Source of the DNA: Hyphomicrobiales bacterium 4NK60-0047b
GTDB taxonomy: Bacteria > Pseudomonadota > Alphaproteobacteria > Rhizobiales > HXMU1428-3
Length of the DNA: 64,000 nt
Assembly: GCA_040367435.1 (NCBI GenBank)
Contig: BAABWY010000001.1
Span: forward strand, 496,001-560,000
Reading direction: 5' to 3'
The notes beneath the pieces are model-generated. The model did no database searches and was not told the DNA's origin. It saw nothing but the letters and a program-made list of their open reading frames with translations. Shown piece after piece: positions 39,221 through 48,381 of the stretch. The stretch's first letter is position 1, and each line of letters starts with the position of its first letter. Both the position numbers and the translations under genes were made by a program.

Positions 39221-39716
39221 TTACTTCTCCATTTTATTCGCAGCAATCACTACTTAATAATTTCATCTTACGTTATTTTTAAATTACAATATAAGTATAT
39301 ATAAAGTACGTATGGAATTTATAATAAATTTTGCTCAGTAAATATCAATGTAGTTTTTGTTAAAATCCTCTAGCTTTTCATGATCTATTTATTCATACTA
39401 GAATATGAAGGCCTCTTTTTCAGAACCAATAAAAATTAGCGACTGAATAACTGCCACTATATTATGTGACTATGGTTAAACTTATTTTATGTATGTTTTG
39501 GTAATTTCAGTAATTTCCAATTTAACTCTCCCTTTGGCAGGACTTATTTGTCCAACAAACTAATTTTACTTACATTAACCCATCAAATCTAGACAAGCTC
39601 TTCAACAAATTTGCCCCTTTGCCCCAACACATCTCTCATTGAACAAAAAAACAAACTCTATAAATTAGTTGCCAAATAGTACTGCGCAATTATATGCCGC
39701 AAACAATAGAGGTCAT
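39221..39716. other. AT-rich gap with no visible gene
   Basis: About 500 bp between the caspase gene and the next small gene, both reading outward. It probably holds both promoters. I see no tRNA, repeat or open frame of note. Confidence 0.5.
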
Positions 39717-39983
39717 ATGATTATAAACAAGCGCATCCTATCAATCATTCTATCTTGCTTATTTTTCTCACCCCCTCCATCCATCTTTTTTGCGACTGAC
39801 CATAGAGCTCATGAGCACTCAACTGCGTTAGATATAGCTGTTCAGGTTGAAGTAAGCGTTGGTCACTTTGAAATAGAAGATAGCGATGATGATGAAATCT
39901 ATACCCATCAATTTTCAGCGGCTTTTAAAATAAATTTTGATGGAGCTCACAACTCGACAATCAAAACCAACGATCGTAAATAA
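39717..39983 (+). CDS. Small predicted secreted protein, unknown
   Basis: An 88-residue frame with a signal peptide (MIINKRILSIILSCLFFSPPPSIFFATD) and an acidic middle (EIEDSDDDEIYTH). AGAGG lies 4 nt before the ATG at 39717, somewhat close. The frame is terminated by a good hairpin 60 bp downstream, which favours a real gene. I do not recognise a family, and codon evidence is thin. Confidence 0.5.
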   Translation: MIINKRILSIILSCLFFSPPPSIFFATDHRAHEHSTALDIAVQVEVSVGHFEIEDSDDDEIYTHQFSAAFKINFDGAHNSTIKTNDRK

Positions 39984-40041
39984 ATGCCTCTTCGAAAATG
40001 TAGCAGCAATCTGCCAAAAAACTAAAATGTCCTACCTAACA

Positions 40042-40083
40042 ACATAAAAGCCTCAATCATAAAATTGATTGAGGCTTTTATGT
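40042..40083 (+). terminator. Terminator downstream of the small secreted gene
   Basis: ACATAAAAGCCTCAATCA pairs with TGATTGAGGCTTTTATGT around a 6-nt loop, an 18-bp stem followed by TTTGC. It sits between the 39717 gene and the GST-like gene. Confidence 0.85.
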
Positions 40084-40187
40084 TTTGCACTGCAAGCAGT
40101 TACCATGCTAATTATAGAGCTCTTTCGAAAGACATAACTCTTCACCAAAGAAGTTATGATAGAGACACATAATTAAAAGGCAGTTCC

Positions 40188-40802
40188 ATGTTAAACCTCT
40201 ATTATGCCAAGGGAACAGCAGCCCTAGCGCCGCATATTCTCCTTGAAGAAATTGGCAAAGATTACGAAGCAACATTTGTTGATTTTACAAAAGCAGAACA
40301 AACCAGTCCTGAGTTTCTTAAGCTCAACCCAAAGGGACGTGTCCCAGCTCTCATCACACCAAAAGGAATACTCACAGAAACACCAACCATTTTAGCATAC
40401 CTCGCAAATACAAATACTAATCTATCTTTAGCGCCAACTGATCCGTTTGAGTTCGCCACAGCTCAATCATTCAATGATTATGTAAACTCAACAGTTCATG
40501 TCATGCACGCTCATGGTAAACGCGGATTTCGCTGGGCAGATGACATAGCCGCTCAAGAAAGCATGAAAGCCAAGCTCACAGAAAACATGTCAGAATGCGC
40601 CAGGATTATAGAAACACATTATCTAACTGGCCCCTTTGTGCTGGGAGACAATTTCTCAATTTGCGATCCATATCTTTACTTGGTCACTAGATGGCTTATT
40701 GATGATGGCCTCACTCTTGATGCTTATCCGAAAATCATCCAGCACCGAGACCTAATGAACCAAAGAGCCTCCGTAACAACAGTGATAAAATTGCATAATT
40801 GA
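40188..40802 (+). CDS. Glutathione S-transferase-like protein without the usual cysteine
   Basis: A 204-residue protein with an N-terminal thioredoxin-like domain (MLNLYYAKGTAALAPHILLEEIG, NPKGRVPALI, TETPTILAYLA) and an all-helical C-terminal domain with GPFVLGDNFSICDPYLY. The layout matches beta-class GST. The catalytic Cys usually found in a G-x-C-S-L segment is replaced by Ala (GTAALAPH), so conjugation chemistry may rely on another residue or be lost. It follows a terminator and is followed by a long inverted repeat, so it looks monocistronic. Confidence 0.85.
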   Translation: MLNLYYAKGTAALAPHILLEEIGKDYEATFVDFTKAEQTSPEFLKLNPKGRVPALITPKGILTETPTILAYLANTNTNLSLAPTDPFEFATAQSFNDYVNSTVHVMHAHGKRGFRWADDIAAQESMKAKLTENMSECARIIETHYLTGPFVLGDNFSICDPYLYLVTRWLIDDGLTLDAYPKIIQHRDLMNQRASVTTVIKLHN

Positions 40803-40810
40803 ATAACCAC

Positions 40811-40861
40811 AAGAACCTGGCCCACTAGCATCATTTCAATTTAGAATTGGGCCAGGTTCTT
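40811..40861 (+). terminator. Long-armed hairpin after the GST-like gene
   Basis: AAGAACCTGGCCCA (40811-40824) pairs with TGGGCCAGGTTCTT (40848-40861), a 14-bp stem with a 23-nt loop, 8 bp after the stop codon. No strong T-run follows, so termination strength is uncertain. Confidence 0.65.
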
Positions 40862-41043
40862 CATACTTATGCGAGCTTCTAACCAATGCCATTGTAAGCA
40901 CTAACGCAATCATCCCAAAGCCAAAATCTGTAAAAGGACACATAAAGAGGAACAACTAGACCTCCCTCCTAAGTTCAATTACTTTATAATCATGGAAATT
41001 TTCTAATCTCAAGAAATGAGACAATAAAACCAAGGGAACAAGC

Positions 41044-41391
41044 ATGGAAAAGATCATCAAAGAAATTGTAACTTTTCTCACCGAAGGTATTGCAATCACC
41101 CTCAAATTTCTTCAAATGGTCTGGACTTGGTCCTTCGGTCAAATCATAGAAATTTTTCAATCTAATTGGCAAGCACTTCCTGTTTGGAAAATCGTTATCC
41201 TTGTGCTCACGATCGGTATCGTTTCTTATTATCTATACACAGCTGCCAGACAAATCTGGAGCGCCACAGAAGATGTCTTCAAAGCCTTCGTAACCTTACT
41301 CAGCGCCTTTGTCAGTGTCCTGCCATACATCGTCATTTCTGGCCTTGCAGCCTTTGGCGGCGGCTATGTCATCCAAAACATAAATTTTTAA
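41044..41391 (+). CDS. Small membrane protein, unknown
   Basis: A 115-residue protein with an amphipathic N-terminus (MEKIIKEIVTFLTEGIAITLKFLQMVWTW) and two clear transmembrane segments (about 46-68 VWKIVILVLTIGIVSYYLY, and about 82-108 AFVTLLSAFVSVLPYIVISGLAAFGGGY). AAGGGA stands 7 nt before the ATG. No family is recognised. It is isolated between two hairpin-bounded genes. Confidence 0.7.
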   Translation: MEKIIKEIVTFLTEGIAITLKFLQMVWTWSFGQIIEIFQSNWQALPVWKIVILVLTIGIVSYYLYTAARQIWSATEDVFKAFVTLLSAFVSVLPYIVISGLAAFGGGYVIQNINF

Positions 41392-41445
41392 CTAACTGTA
41401 CCGCCAAAAACAATTAAAAGCCCCTCCAAATTTTAACATATAAAA

Positions 41446-41823
41446 TTATGCAGCCTCAACACTTTCTAAAAAGCTGTTTATCTCATTTAATAATTCATCT
41501 GTATTTTCAGAGGCACCTTTAGCAGCGTCCAAAACTTCACCAGCAGAATTTTTTGTAACTGCAACAGTTTCTGCTAAATCATTCATATTCCCAGTTACAG
41601 TCCCTGTACCCTCAGCCGCTTTAAGCACACTTTGTGAAATTTCATTCGTTGCCATACCCTGCTCGCCAACAGAATTCTCAATAGCAGCAGTAAAGCTATT
41701 AACTTCACCCATAGTTTTGGTAATAGATTCTATAGAATGAACAGCTTCAGCAGTGGTTTCTTGAATAGCAGTAATATGAGTGCGTATCTCATCGGTTGCT
41801 TTAGAGGTCTGGGTCGACAGTTC
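41446..41823 (-). pseudogene. 3' remnant of a methyl-accepting chemotaxis protein
   Basis: Reading on the minus strand from 41823, the frame gives ELSTQTSKATDEIRTHITAI and continues through QETTAEAVHSIESI, VGEQGMATNEIS and a C-terminal coiled coil to a stop at 41446. This is the last part of a chemoreceptor signalling domain after the hairpin tip. Upstream of 41823 the similarity stops abruptly and the frame runs into GLQF and unrelated sequence. No membrane or sensor part exists. It is a truncated gene, probably cut by a mobile element whose end remains next to it. Confidence 0.82.
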
Positions 41824-41829
41824 ATTAAA

Positions 41830-41935
41830 TTGGAGACCGCCAACACCTGAGGGAAAAATTCCAATGGACCAAATGCAAGCTTTAAATTAACTTTCAAAAT
41901 GGACCACTCAATGGGGGCCGATCAAATAGTCGCAT
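41830..41935. mobile_element. Possible insertion-sequence end remnant
   Basis: Immediately beyond the broken chemoreceptor lies non-coding sequence with a repeated motif, CAATGGACCAAATG (near 41862) and AAATGGACCACTCA (near 41898), 35 bp apart, next to GGAGACCGCCAACA. Internally repeated terminal motifs of this kind are found at the ends of IS21-family elements. No transposase frame remains. The identification is by resemblance only. Confidence 0.35.
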
Positions 41936-41952
41936 AAGAAGCTTAAAACAAA

Positions 41953-41981
41953 AAAAATCACCTGCAGAGCAGGTGATTTTT
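41953..41981 (-). terminator. Terminator of the Lys/Tyr-rich protein gene
   Basis: AAAAATCACCTGC (41953-41965) pairs with GCAGGTGATTTTT (41969-41981) around a 3-nt loop, with a run of T following on the minus strand. Confidence 0.88.
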
Positions 41982-42015
41982 AAATAGCTTCCAACTAAAA
42001 ATTCTAAATTAAATA

Positions 42016-42582
42016 TTATAAATATGGACACAATCTGCGCGGACCACCACCATTTGGCTGGTAAGTGCCATCGTCTGTAAAGGAAGTAAAGTCAGCCTCA
42101 CAACGCGCCCAAGGATCACCACCTTGTTTCTTCTTTTTGCTATTCGCATTTTGCGGTTTATATGCGCCGGTACCTGGCCCATCGTCATATTTAGGATCTA
42201 AACGGTAAGAAGAACAGCCCTCTTCTTTTTCATGCGCATGCCAGAATTTACCCTTGAAAACTTTATGATAGTGGTTCTTACCACCTGTATGGCAATGAAC
42301 CTTATGTACTTTTTTAGCTTTATATTTTTTCTTATACTTCTTTTTATAAGCCTTCTTCTTATAGACTTTCTTTTTCTTATAAACTTTTTTCTTGTGTTTC
42401 TTTTTTTTATTCGCCTTAGAAACTTCATTTAAAATAATCGCACCAGCCGCAACACCAATAGCAATACCGAGTATTTTTTTACCCTTATTTTTTGCCTGAG
42501 CTGACTGCATGCCAGCAGAAAGTGGTAGAAGAGCAAAAGTTAACAGTGCAACCATCACCCCTTTAAGTAACTTATCTCTCAT
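42016..42582 (-). CDS. Secreted Lys/Tyr-rich repeat protein
   Basis: A 188-residue protein. A signal peptide (about 1-30, ending MQSAQA) and a Gly/Ala/Ile stretch (KILGIAIGVAAGAIILNEV) precede a strongly basic repeat region with KKKxYKKK-type units (KVYKKKKVYKKKAYKKK). A C-terminal part follows with histidines and cysteines (VHCHTGGKNHYHKVFKGKFWHAHEKEEGCSSYRLD, CEADFTS, RRLCPYL). AAGGA stands 7 nt before the ATG at 42582. The plan (signal peptide, hydrophobic stretch, basic tail) is like the protein at 33821, but with Lys instead of Arg/His. Function unknown. Confidence 0.75.
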   Translation of the reverse strand: MRDKLLKGVMVALLTFALLPLSAGMQSAQAKNKGKKILGIAIGVAAGAIILNEVSKANKKKKHKKKVYKKKKVYKKKAYKKKYKKKYKAKKVHKVHCHTGGKNHYHKVFKGKFWHAHEKEEGCSSYRLDPKYDDGPGTGAYKPQNANSKKKKQGGDPWARCEADFTSFTDDGTYQPNGGGPRRLCPYL

Positions 42583-42801
42583 CTCACAATCCTTCAAAAA
42601 CCTAATCAAAACTTTACACTTAGAACTCATACAAATACAAAAAACACATTAATCTGCATCTTTGATCTGTCTCAGAGTAATCCAATAAACCTTAATGTAC
42701 TTTAATCCAGCCTAAACCCAAATAACAAATTAAAGTTTCGTTATATTCATTCCATAGTGAATACAAACTGAATAAAACTACTAAATTTTAGGGATATTAC
42801 A

Positions 42802-43341
42802 GTGGAATTAAGACAATCTCACGGTCACGAAATCAAAGATATAACAAAAATTCATCTAGAGGCTTTTAACGAGACAGAAGGTCCTATTGTCTCAGAATTA
42901 GCTAAAAACATACTCAATGATAAAACCGCCGAACCAAGACTATCCCTTGTCGCAGAAAAACAAAATGAGCTGCTCGGCCATGTCTTATTTACAAAGTTAG
43001 AGATTGAGACAGACAAATATAACTTAAATGCCAGAATTCTAGCCCCCTTAGCCGTGCGTCCCAAAGTGATGAAAACGGGCATTGGCAGCAAACTAGTTAC
43101 AAAAGGCTGTGAGCAATTAAAAAATGACGGTGTAGAACTAATTTTCGTTTACGGTGACCCCAAATATTATTCACGCTTTGGTTTCAAACCAGCCAAACCA
43201 CTAGGGCTCTTGCCCAGTCACCCTATTCCAAAAGAATATGAAGAAGCCTGGATGGTGATGAATCTGGCAAACAAGACGTTTCAAAAAATGAATTGCAAAG
43301 TCAAATGCTGCCAAGCACTTGATGATCCTAAATTTTGGTAG
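42802..43341 (+). CDS. GNAT N-acetyltransferase, YhbS-like
   Basis: A 179-residue acetyltransferase. The acetyl-CoA site is in LAPLAVRPKVMKTGIGSKLVTKGCEQLK (R/Q-x-x-G-x-G/A type, about residues 80-110), followed by VYGDPKYYSRFGFKPAKPLGL, a segment typical of YhbS-type enzymes. The start is GTG at 42802 with AGGGA 7 nt upstream. Substrate unknown; small molecules or aminoacyl groups are possible. Confidence 0.85.
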   Translation: MELRQSHGHEIKDITKIHLEAFNETEGPIVSELAKNILNDKTAEPRLSLVAEKQNELLGHVLFTKLEIETDKYNLNARILAPLAVRPKVMKTGIGSKLVTKGCEQLKNDGVELIFVYGDPKYYSRFGFKPAKPLGLLPSHPIPKEYEEAWMVMNLANKTFQKMNCKVKCCQALDDPKFW

Positions 43342-43545
43342 ACATAAAACCAAACAATTTCTCTAACTACAAAGCCCTTGCCTACAAAGTCAAAGTCTCT
43401 GCCATATTACCTCCCATATATCGTACCTTTGTTGTCACCTAATTGTTGCTCTTCACAGCTATATATTGAATCAAAATAAAACCACACAAAATCTGTAACA
43501 GATAAAATTACAGATCGCTGATATCATTGGAGATTAAAAAAAGTC

Positions 43546-45480
43546 ATGGAAAATACACCCGTGGAAAATTTAGAAGAACTTTCATTTGATGACTTTGACG
43601 AAACCATCTCTCCCCCACCAGCTGAGACAGAGTTTGAAAATATTATCGAAAAAGCCCTCACAAGAAGAGACCTCATGGGAGGCGTTATCTCCTTCGGTTT
43701 AGGTAATTTCCTTCTTGGCTCAACAGCCCTTTCAGCCAAAACACCTGACGCAATGAAGGAAAACGATCTCTTTGGGTTTACTCAAATTCCAACCAACACA
43801 AAAGATACGATCACAGTTCCAGAAGGGTTTGAATGGAAAACCATTATTAAATGGGGCGACCCTCTCTGGTCAGACACGCCTGAGTTCGATCATAAGACAC
43901 TCGGAAATTCAAAAACCCAATCCCGCTCATTTGGAGACAATAATGACGGCATGTCTTTCTTCGCTCATGAAAACCACATGCTCCTTGCTGCAAACAATGA
44001 ATACACAAACAAAAAATGGTTCTACCGCAACAGAGAAAGCGGCAAACCAGAAACTGACGATGACATCGCAAGAAACATGGCCGCCCATGGCATCTCTATT
44101 TTCGAAATCAAACAAGTTGATGATCAGTGGCAAATTATAAAAGACAGTCCCTTTAATCGCCGTATCACAGCAACAACAGAAATCGAAATCACAGGCCCAG
44201 CTGCCGGGCACGATCTCTTAAAAACATCTACTGACCAAGCTGGTCTCACTGCACTTGGCACCTGGAACAATTGCGGTAACGGTAAAACCCCTTGGGGCAC
44301 ATATCTAAGCTGCGAAGAAAATTTCAATGGCTATTTCACATCATCTGATAAAGAGTTTGAACTAAGCCCTCCATTAAAGAGATACGGCATTTCTAAAAAG
44401 GGCCGTGGTTATAATTGGGAACGTATCGATCAACGTTTCGACATATCAAAAGAACCAAACGAGCCAAACCGCCATGGCTACATTGTTGAAGTTGATCCGA
44501 AAGATCCTTCAAAGCCTATCAAAAAAAGAACAGCTCTTGGTCGTTTCAAACATGAAAACGCTGAAGTTGTCATCGCAAAAAATGGCAAGGTCGTTGTCTA
44601 TATGGGCGATGATGAGCGCGGCGAATTCCTTTATAAGTTCGTCTCTGATGGTACTTATGAAGAAGGCAAATCAACATCTCAGCTCTTAAGCAAAGGCACA
44701 CTATATGTTGCCAAATTCTATGATGACTTAAAAGGCTCTTGGTTACCACTCAACCCGGAAACAACAGGCATGGCATTAGCTGAAATTTGCATTCATACTC
44801 GCTTGGCAGCCTCAAAAGTGGGGGCAACAACCATGGACCGCCCTGAATGGGTTGCGGCAAGCCCAACAAAGGTTGAATGCTTCTGCGCTCTTACAAATAA
44901 TAAAAACAGAGGGATGAAGCCAAACAAAGGCGGGGATGAAACTCCAGTTGAGGGACCAAACCCACGTGAAAAAAATGTTTACGGTCAAATTCTAAAATGG
45001 ATCCCTGAAAAAGAAGACCATACATCAACCAACTTCACATGGTCTCTCTTTGCACTAGCCGGTAACCCAACTGTTCATGACAGAAATGCAGAAGACAAAC
45101 AGGAAAAGCTAAAAGCTGGCTCTCCAAATATCAATGCAGGGAATATGTTCAACTCACCTGATGGCCTCGCCTTTGATAGCAAAGGCATGCTTTGGATCCA
45201 AACGGATGGAAAATATTCCAACAAAGGTGAGTTCGAGGGTATGGGTAATAATCAAATGCTCGTCGGCAATACCCAAACCGGAGAAATTCGCAGGTTTTTA
45301 GTCGGGCCTAAAGAATGTGAAGTCACAGGCATTTGTTGGTCAGAGGATAAAGCCACTCTATTTGTTGGAATCCAGCACCCAGGTGAAAAAGGGGGAAGTC
45401 ACTTCCCTGATGGAGAAAATTTAGTCCCACGCTCTGCGATCATCTCAGTCCGCAAAAAGAATGGGAAAGCATTTGGTTAA
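43546..45480 (+). CDS. PhoX-like phosphatase / DUF839 protein
   Basis: A 644-residue protein of the DUF839 (PhoX) family. A twin-arginine-type signal seems to lie near residues 40-65 (LTRRDLMGGVISFGLGNFLLGSTALSA), so it should be exported folded by Tat. Family segments include TPWGTYLSCEENFNGYF, KRTALGRFKHENAEVV, KVVVYMGDDERGEFLYKFVS and FNSPDGLAFDSKGMLWIQTDG. PhoX-like enzymes are calcium- and iron-dependent phosphatases, but many DUF839 members are untested. The acidic N-terminal 40 residues before the Tat motif are unusual. No PHO-box-like repeat was identified. Confidence 0.85.
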   Translation: MENTPVENLEELSFDDFDETISPPPAETEFENIIEKALTRRDLMGGVISFGLGNFLLGSTALSAKTPDAMKENDLFGFTQIPTNTKDTITVPEGFEWKTIIKWGDPLWSDTPEFDHKTLGNSKTQSRSFGDNNDGMSFFAHENHMLLAANNEYTNKKWFYRNRESGKPETDDDIARNMAAHGISIFEIKQVDDQWQIIKDSPFNRRITATTEIEITGPAAGHDLLKTSTDQAGLTALGTWNNCGNGKTPWGTYLSCEENFNGYFTSSDKEFELSPPLKRYGISKKGRGYNWERIDQRFDISKEPNEPNRHGYIVEVDPKDPSKPIKKRTALGRFKHENAEVVIAKNGKVVVYMGDDERGEFLYKFVSDGTYEEGKSTSQLLSKGTLYVAKFYDDLKGSWLPLNPETTGMALAEICIHTRLAASKVGATTMDRPEWVAASPTKVECFCALTNNKNRGMKPNKGGDETPVEGPNPREKNVYGQILKWIPEKEDHTSTNFTWSLFALAGNPTVHDRNAEDKQEKLKAGSPNINAGNMFNSPDGLAFDSKGMLWIQTDGKYSNKGEFEGMGNNQMLVGNTQTGEIRRFLVGPKECEVTGICWSEDKATLFVGIQHPGEKGGSHFPDGENLVPRSAIISVRKKNGKAFG

Positions 45481-45842
45481 CTCAAAAAAATCATATTCAT
45501 AACTCAGTTTCCAACATCATTAAAAAATAAATTTTGAAGGCCAGTAAATAAAAAGCATTTACTCGCCTTCAAAAAACAGCGAAAACTTAAACTTTAGTCG
45601 AATCGCTCCCCTCTTTCTCCAAGTAATAAAACTTTTGAAGACAATAATCAGTCCGTAAAACTGTTAAAACCTCTTAAAATCTCCTAAAAATGAGGAAATT
45701 CTAATATTTCTGAAGCAAAAATAAGAAAAACAGCAATATTAAAGTACAAATTGCCACATCTATTAATTCCTTATTTACCACAATCATTTTAATCTCCGTA
45801 CTGAAGATTACTGCACGGATTGATGTTTAAGGGAATGAGAAC
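45481..45842. other. Gap with a long hairpin, upstream of the chemoreceptor
   Basis: A 362-bp AT-rich gap. TTTTGAAGGC-C-AGTAAAT (45532-45549) pairs with ATTTACT-C-GCCTTCAAAA (45557-45574). It is a terminator-like hairpin with the T-run on the minus strand, and may still end PhoX transcription. The rest probably contains the chemoreceptor promoter. No gene seen. Confidence 0.55.
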
Positions 45843-48170
45843 ATGGGCTTTATATCAAAACTGTCAATTGCACGTAGAATTCTAATTCTAAGCGTGATTC
45901 CAATCTTAGGATTAGCATTAGTGAGCGCTGAAGAACTCCACAAAATGTGGAATGCTAAAATTTCAGCTTATAATATCGTACAAGCAGTTGAACTAGCTCC
46001 GGCAAGCGCCAAATTAGTTCACCAATTGCAAACAGAGCGAAGTTATACAGCCGGATATATCAGTTCAAAAAAACAAAATTTCGGTAATTATATCGCCGGT
46101 TCAAGAAATAAGACAGATCTCGCAATTGAGACATTCCTTAAAAAGCTTCCCTATTCAGAAAAAAAACTAACCTATTATCACTTTAAAAAGCCTCTTAAAA
46201 AGATTAAAGCCTCACTTGCTAAGCTTCAATCTAAGAGAGAAGGCATGGATAGCTTAAAACTCTCAGTAACGGAAATGGACAAATTCTACACCCCGTTAAT
46301 TGATAATCTGATCACCCTCACTGAAAGTTATGAAGAAGCTACAAATGATGCTGACATCATCCGCGAGCTCATCATTTACACATCTTTCCTTCGTGCTAAA
46401 GAGTTTGCTGCCTTAGAAAAATCAATGGGAACTTCAGGCTTTGTTGAAGGTAAGTTCCAAAAAGATATTTACAAGAACTTTGTTGGTGAAATTGCAAACC
46501 AAAGAGCAAATTTCGAAGCATTTAAGCACCACGCTAGCGTCGATAAAATTAATGATTTAGACAAAATCCTAAATAGCGCAGCGAGCCAACAGGTAAAAGA
46601 GTTTCGTAAAAAAGCACTAGATAATCCCTTTGGCGGATACATCACGGATATCTCTATACAGAATTGGTTTAAAATCACTTCTGACCGCATAAACCAACTA
46701 AAAGTGTTAGAAGATAAAATCACAAAAGAGTTGATGGACATCGCAATTGATCATTCCAACCATTCAACAACCATGTTTTGGACCTATGCAATCACTTTAA
46801 TCGGGCTAATTTCTATCTCAATAGTTTTTGCTTATGTGATCTCTCAAACCATCAGTAAGCAGTTTAATAAACTAACTGAAGCCATGAAAGAGCTAGCACG
46901 TGCAAATACAAGCATCCGCATCCCTATGGAAAGCAGAACTGATAATCTAGGTGAAATGGCAAAGGCCCTTGCCGTTTTTAAAACCAATGCAATAGAGCGG
47001 GCCCGGTTAGAAAGAGAAGCCATTCTTGAAAATGAAAGAGAAGATCAAAAACAAGCCTACATCAGCACAATTCTAGATAATTTCGAAAAACTGGAAAATG
47101 GCATAAGAGCCTCTCTTGAAGAACAAACAAACTCAATGCAAAATTCAGCTGACACATTACACAGTGCCGCTCAATCAGCAGCAAGCAGCTCTGACGCAAT
47201 GAAATCATCTTCAAATATTGCTTCCGAAAATGTAGAAACAGTCGCAGGAGCCACCTCAGAACTCTCGGCTTCGATGCAAGAAATTGCCATGCAAGTTCAA
47301 AAAGCAGATGACATCGTAAAGAAAACATCTGAAACAACAGAAACAACAAATGAAGACGTAAGATCACTTTCTGAAGCGGCTGATAAAATTGGTGACGTTG
47401 TTGGTCTTATCAGAGAAATTGCAGAACAAACCAACTTACTAGCCCTAAACGCAACCATTGAAGCCGCCAGAGCCGGCGATGCTGGTAAAGGCTTCGCGGT
47501 CGTTGCAGCTGAAGTCAAACAACTTTCAGAACAAACAGCACAAGCAACGGATGAAATCGCATCGCACATTTCAGCAGTTCAAACCTCATCACACGGTACT
47601 GTAAGTGCCATCAGTAATATTCTGAACCAGGTTCAGGAAATAAATGATGTAACGGTTACAATCGCATCAGCGGTCGAAGAGCAACAAGCAGCAACCTCAT
47701 CAATTGCCAATTCAATCCAAGCCGCCTCAGAGCAAACAAATGAAGTGGCCAATAATGTTGAGCGGGTAAATCAATCTGTTGAGGATACAACTAGCCAAGC
47801 CAACCAAGTCCAGGAAGTCGCAACCACCCTCGGAAAAGTCACACAAGATCTATCAACAGCAGTTGATAACTTCCTCAATGATGTAAGCAAGGATGTGAAA
47901 GACCGTAGAAACAGCTTACGGGAAAAAATCAACAAAGTGTCAATGGTTGATATGAAAGGGGCAAGATTTAGCTTCGTCATTGAAAATGCGAGTGAAACAG
48001 GGGCTTACATTACAGGCGCTCACGCCATGAGCATAGGCAATGAATTCGCATTCATTCTCTCTGATGGTCGTTCAATTATTGCTAAAGTTGTCCGTAAAGA
48101 CGACAATGGATATGGCGTTAAGTTCAAAGAGCCAGTTGAAAATATAAAATGGTTAGAAGAAGCAGCTTAA
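45843..48170 (+). CDS. Chemoreceptor with NIT-like sensor, HAMP, signalling and PilZ domains
   Basis: A 775-residue methyl-accepting protein. A first membrane helix (about 10-28) leads to a periplasmic sensor of about 270 residues with [16 protein letters not shown], as in nitrate/nitrite-sensing NIT domains. A second helix (about 308-335) leads to HAMP and then the signalling domain with the hairpin tip [37 protein letters not shown]. The last 90 residues form a PilZ domain with the c-di-GMP-binding motifs RRNSLR (RxxxR) and [10 protein letters not shown] (NxSxxG). It probably links a small-molecule signal and c-di-GMP to the chemotaxis kinase. Confidence 0.9.
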   Translation: MGFISKLSIARRILILSVIPILGLALVSAEELHKMWNAKISAYNIVQAVELAPASAKLVHQLQTERSYTAGYISSKKQNFGNYIAGSRNKTDLAIETFLKKLPYSEKKLTYYHFKKPLKKIKASLAKLQSKREGMDSLKLSVTEMDKFYTPLIDNLITLTESYEEATNDADIIRELIIYTSFLRAKEFAALEKSMGTSGFVEGKFQKDIYKNFVGEIANQRANFEAFKHHASVDKINDLDKILNSAASQQVKEFRKKALDNPFGGYITDISIQNWFKITSDRINQLKVLEDKITKELMDIAIDHSNHSTTMFWTYAITLIGLISISIVFAYVISQTISKQFNKLTEAMKELARANTSIRIPMESRTDNLGEMAKALAVFKTNAIERARLEREAILENEREDQKQAYISTILDNFEKLENGIRASLEEQTNSMQNSADTLHSAAQSAASSSDAMKSSSNIASENVETVAGATSELSASMQEIAMQVQKADDIVKKTSETTETTNEDVRSLSEAADKIGDVVGLIREIAEQTNLLALNATIEAARAGDAGKGFAVVAAEVKQLSEQTAQATDEIASHISAVQTSSHGTVSAISNILNQVQEINDVTVTIASAVEEQQAATSSIANSIQAASEQTNEVANNVERVNQSVEDTTSQANQVQEVATTLGKVTQDLSTAVDNFLNDVSKDVKDRRNSLREKINKVSMVDMKGARFSFVIENASETGAYITGAHAMSIGNEFAFILSDGRSIIAKVVRKDDNGYGVKFKEPVENIKWLEEAA

Positions 48171-48221
48171 TCACTCTAAACTTAAATGAGATCCCTAAGT
48201 TTTAGTTTGAGACAAGACACC

Positions 48222-48255
48222 AATCCCCTTCTCATTTATTTGAGGAGGGGATATT
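48222..48255 (+). terminator. Terminator of the chemoreceptor gene
   Basis: AATCCCCTTCTCA (48222-48234) pairs with TGAGGAGGGGATATT (48241-48255) with one G-U pair, followed by TTATTTG. It lies 50 bp after the stop codon. Confidence 0.8.
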
Positions 48256-48381
48256 TTATTTGCAAATCAATCCCTATTAAAAAATTCATAAAATTTGATA
48301 GGCGTCATAAGATCATTTAAGTATAGTGCAAACTAGCAATTACAAACTTCTTCCTGCAACAGCCTAAGCCCGAGCACCCTA

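Noticed and set aside
40800-40943. Possible tiny minus-strand membrane peptide (about 36 residues) in the gap after the GST-like gene
   Set aside because: No ribosome binding site is seen, and its end lies inside the terminator hairpin arm, so the frame probably reflects the palindrome.
41830-41935. A complete insertion sequence
   Set aside because: No transposase frame exists and only one end-like region is visible.
43772-44140. Plus-strand frame inside the PhoX-like gene
   Set aside because: Different frame within a well-conserved protein; the PhoX frame is the one supported by family motifs.
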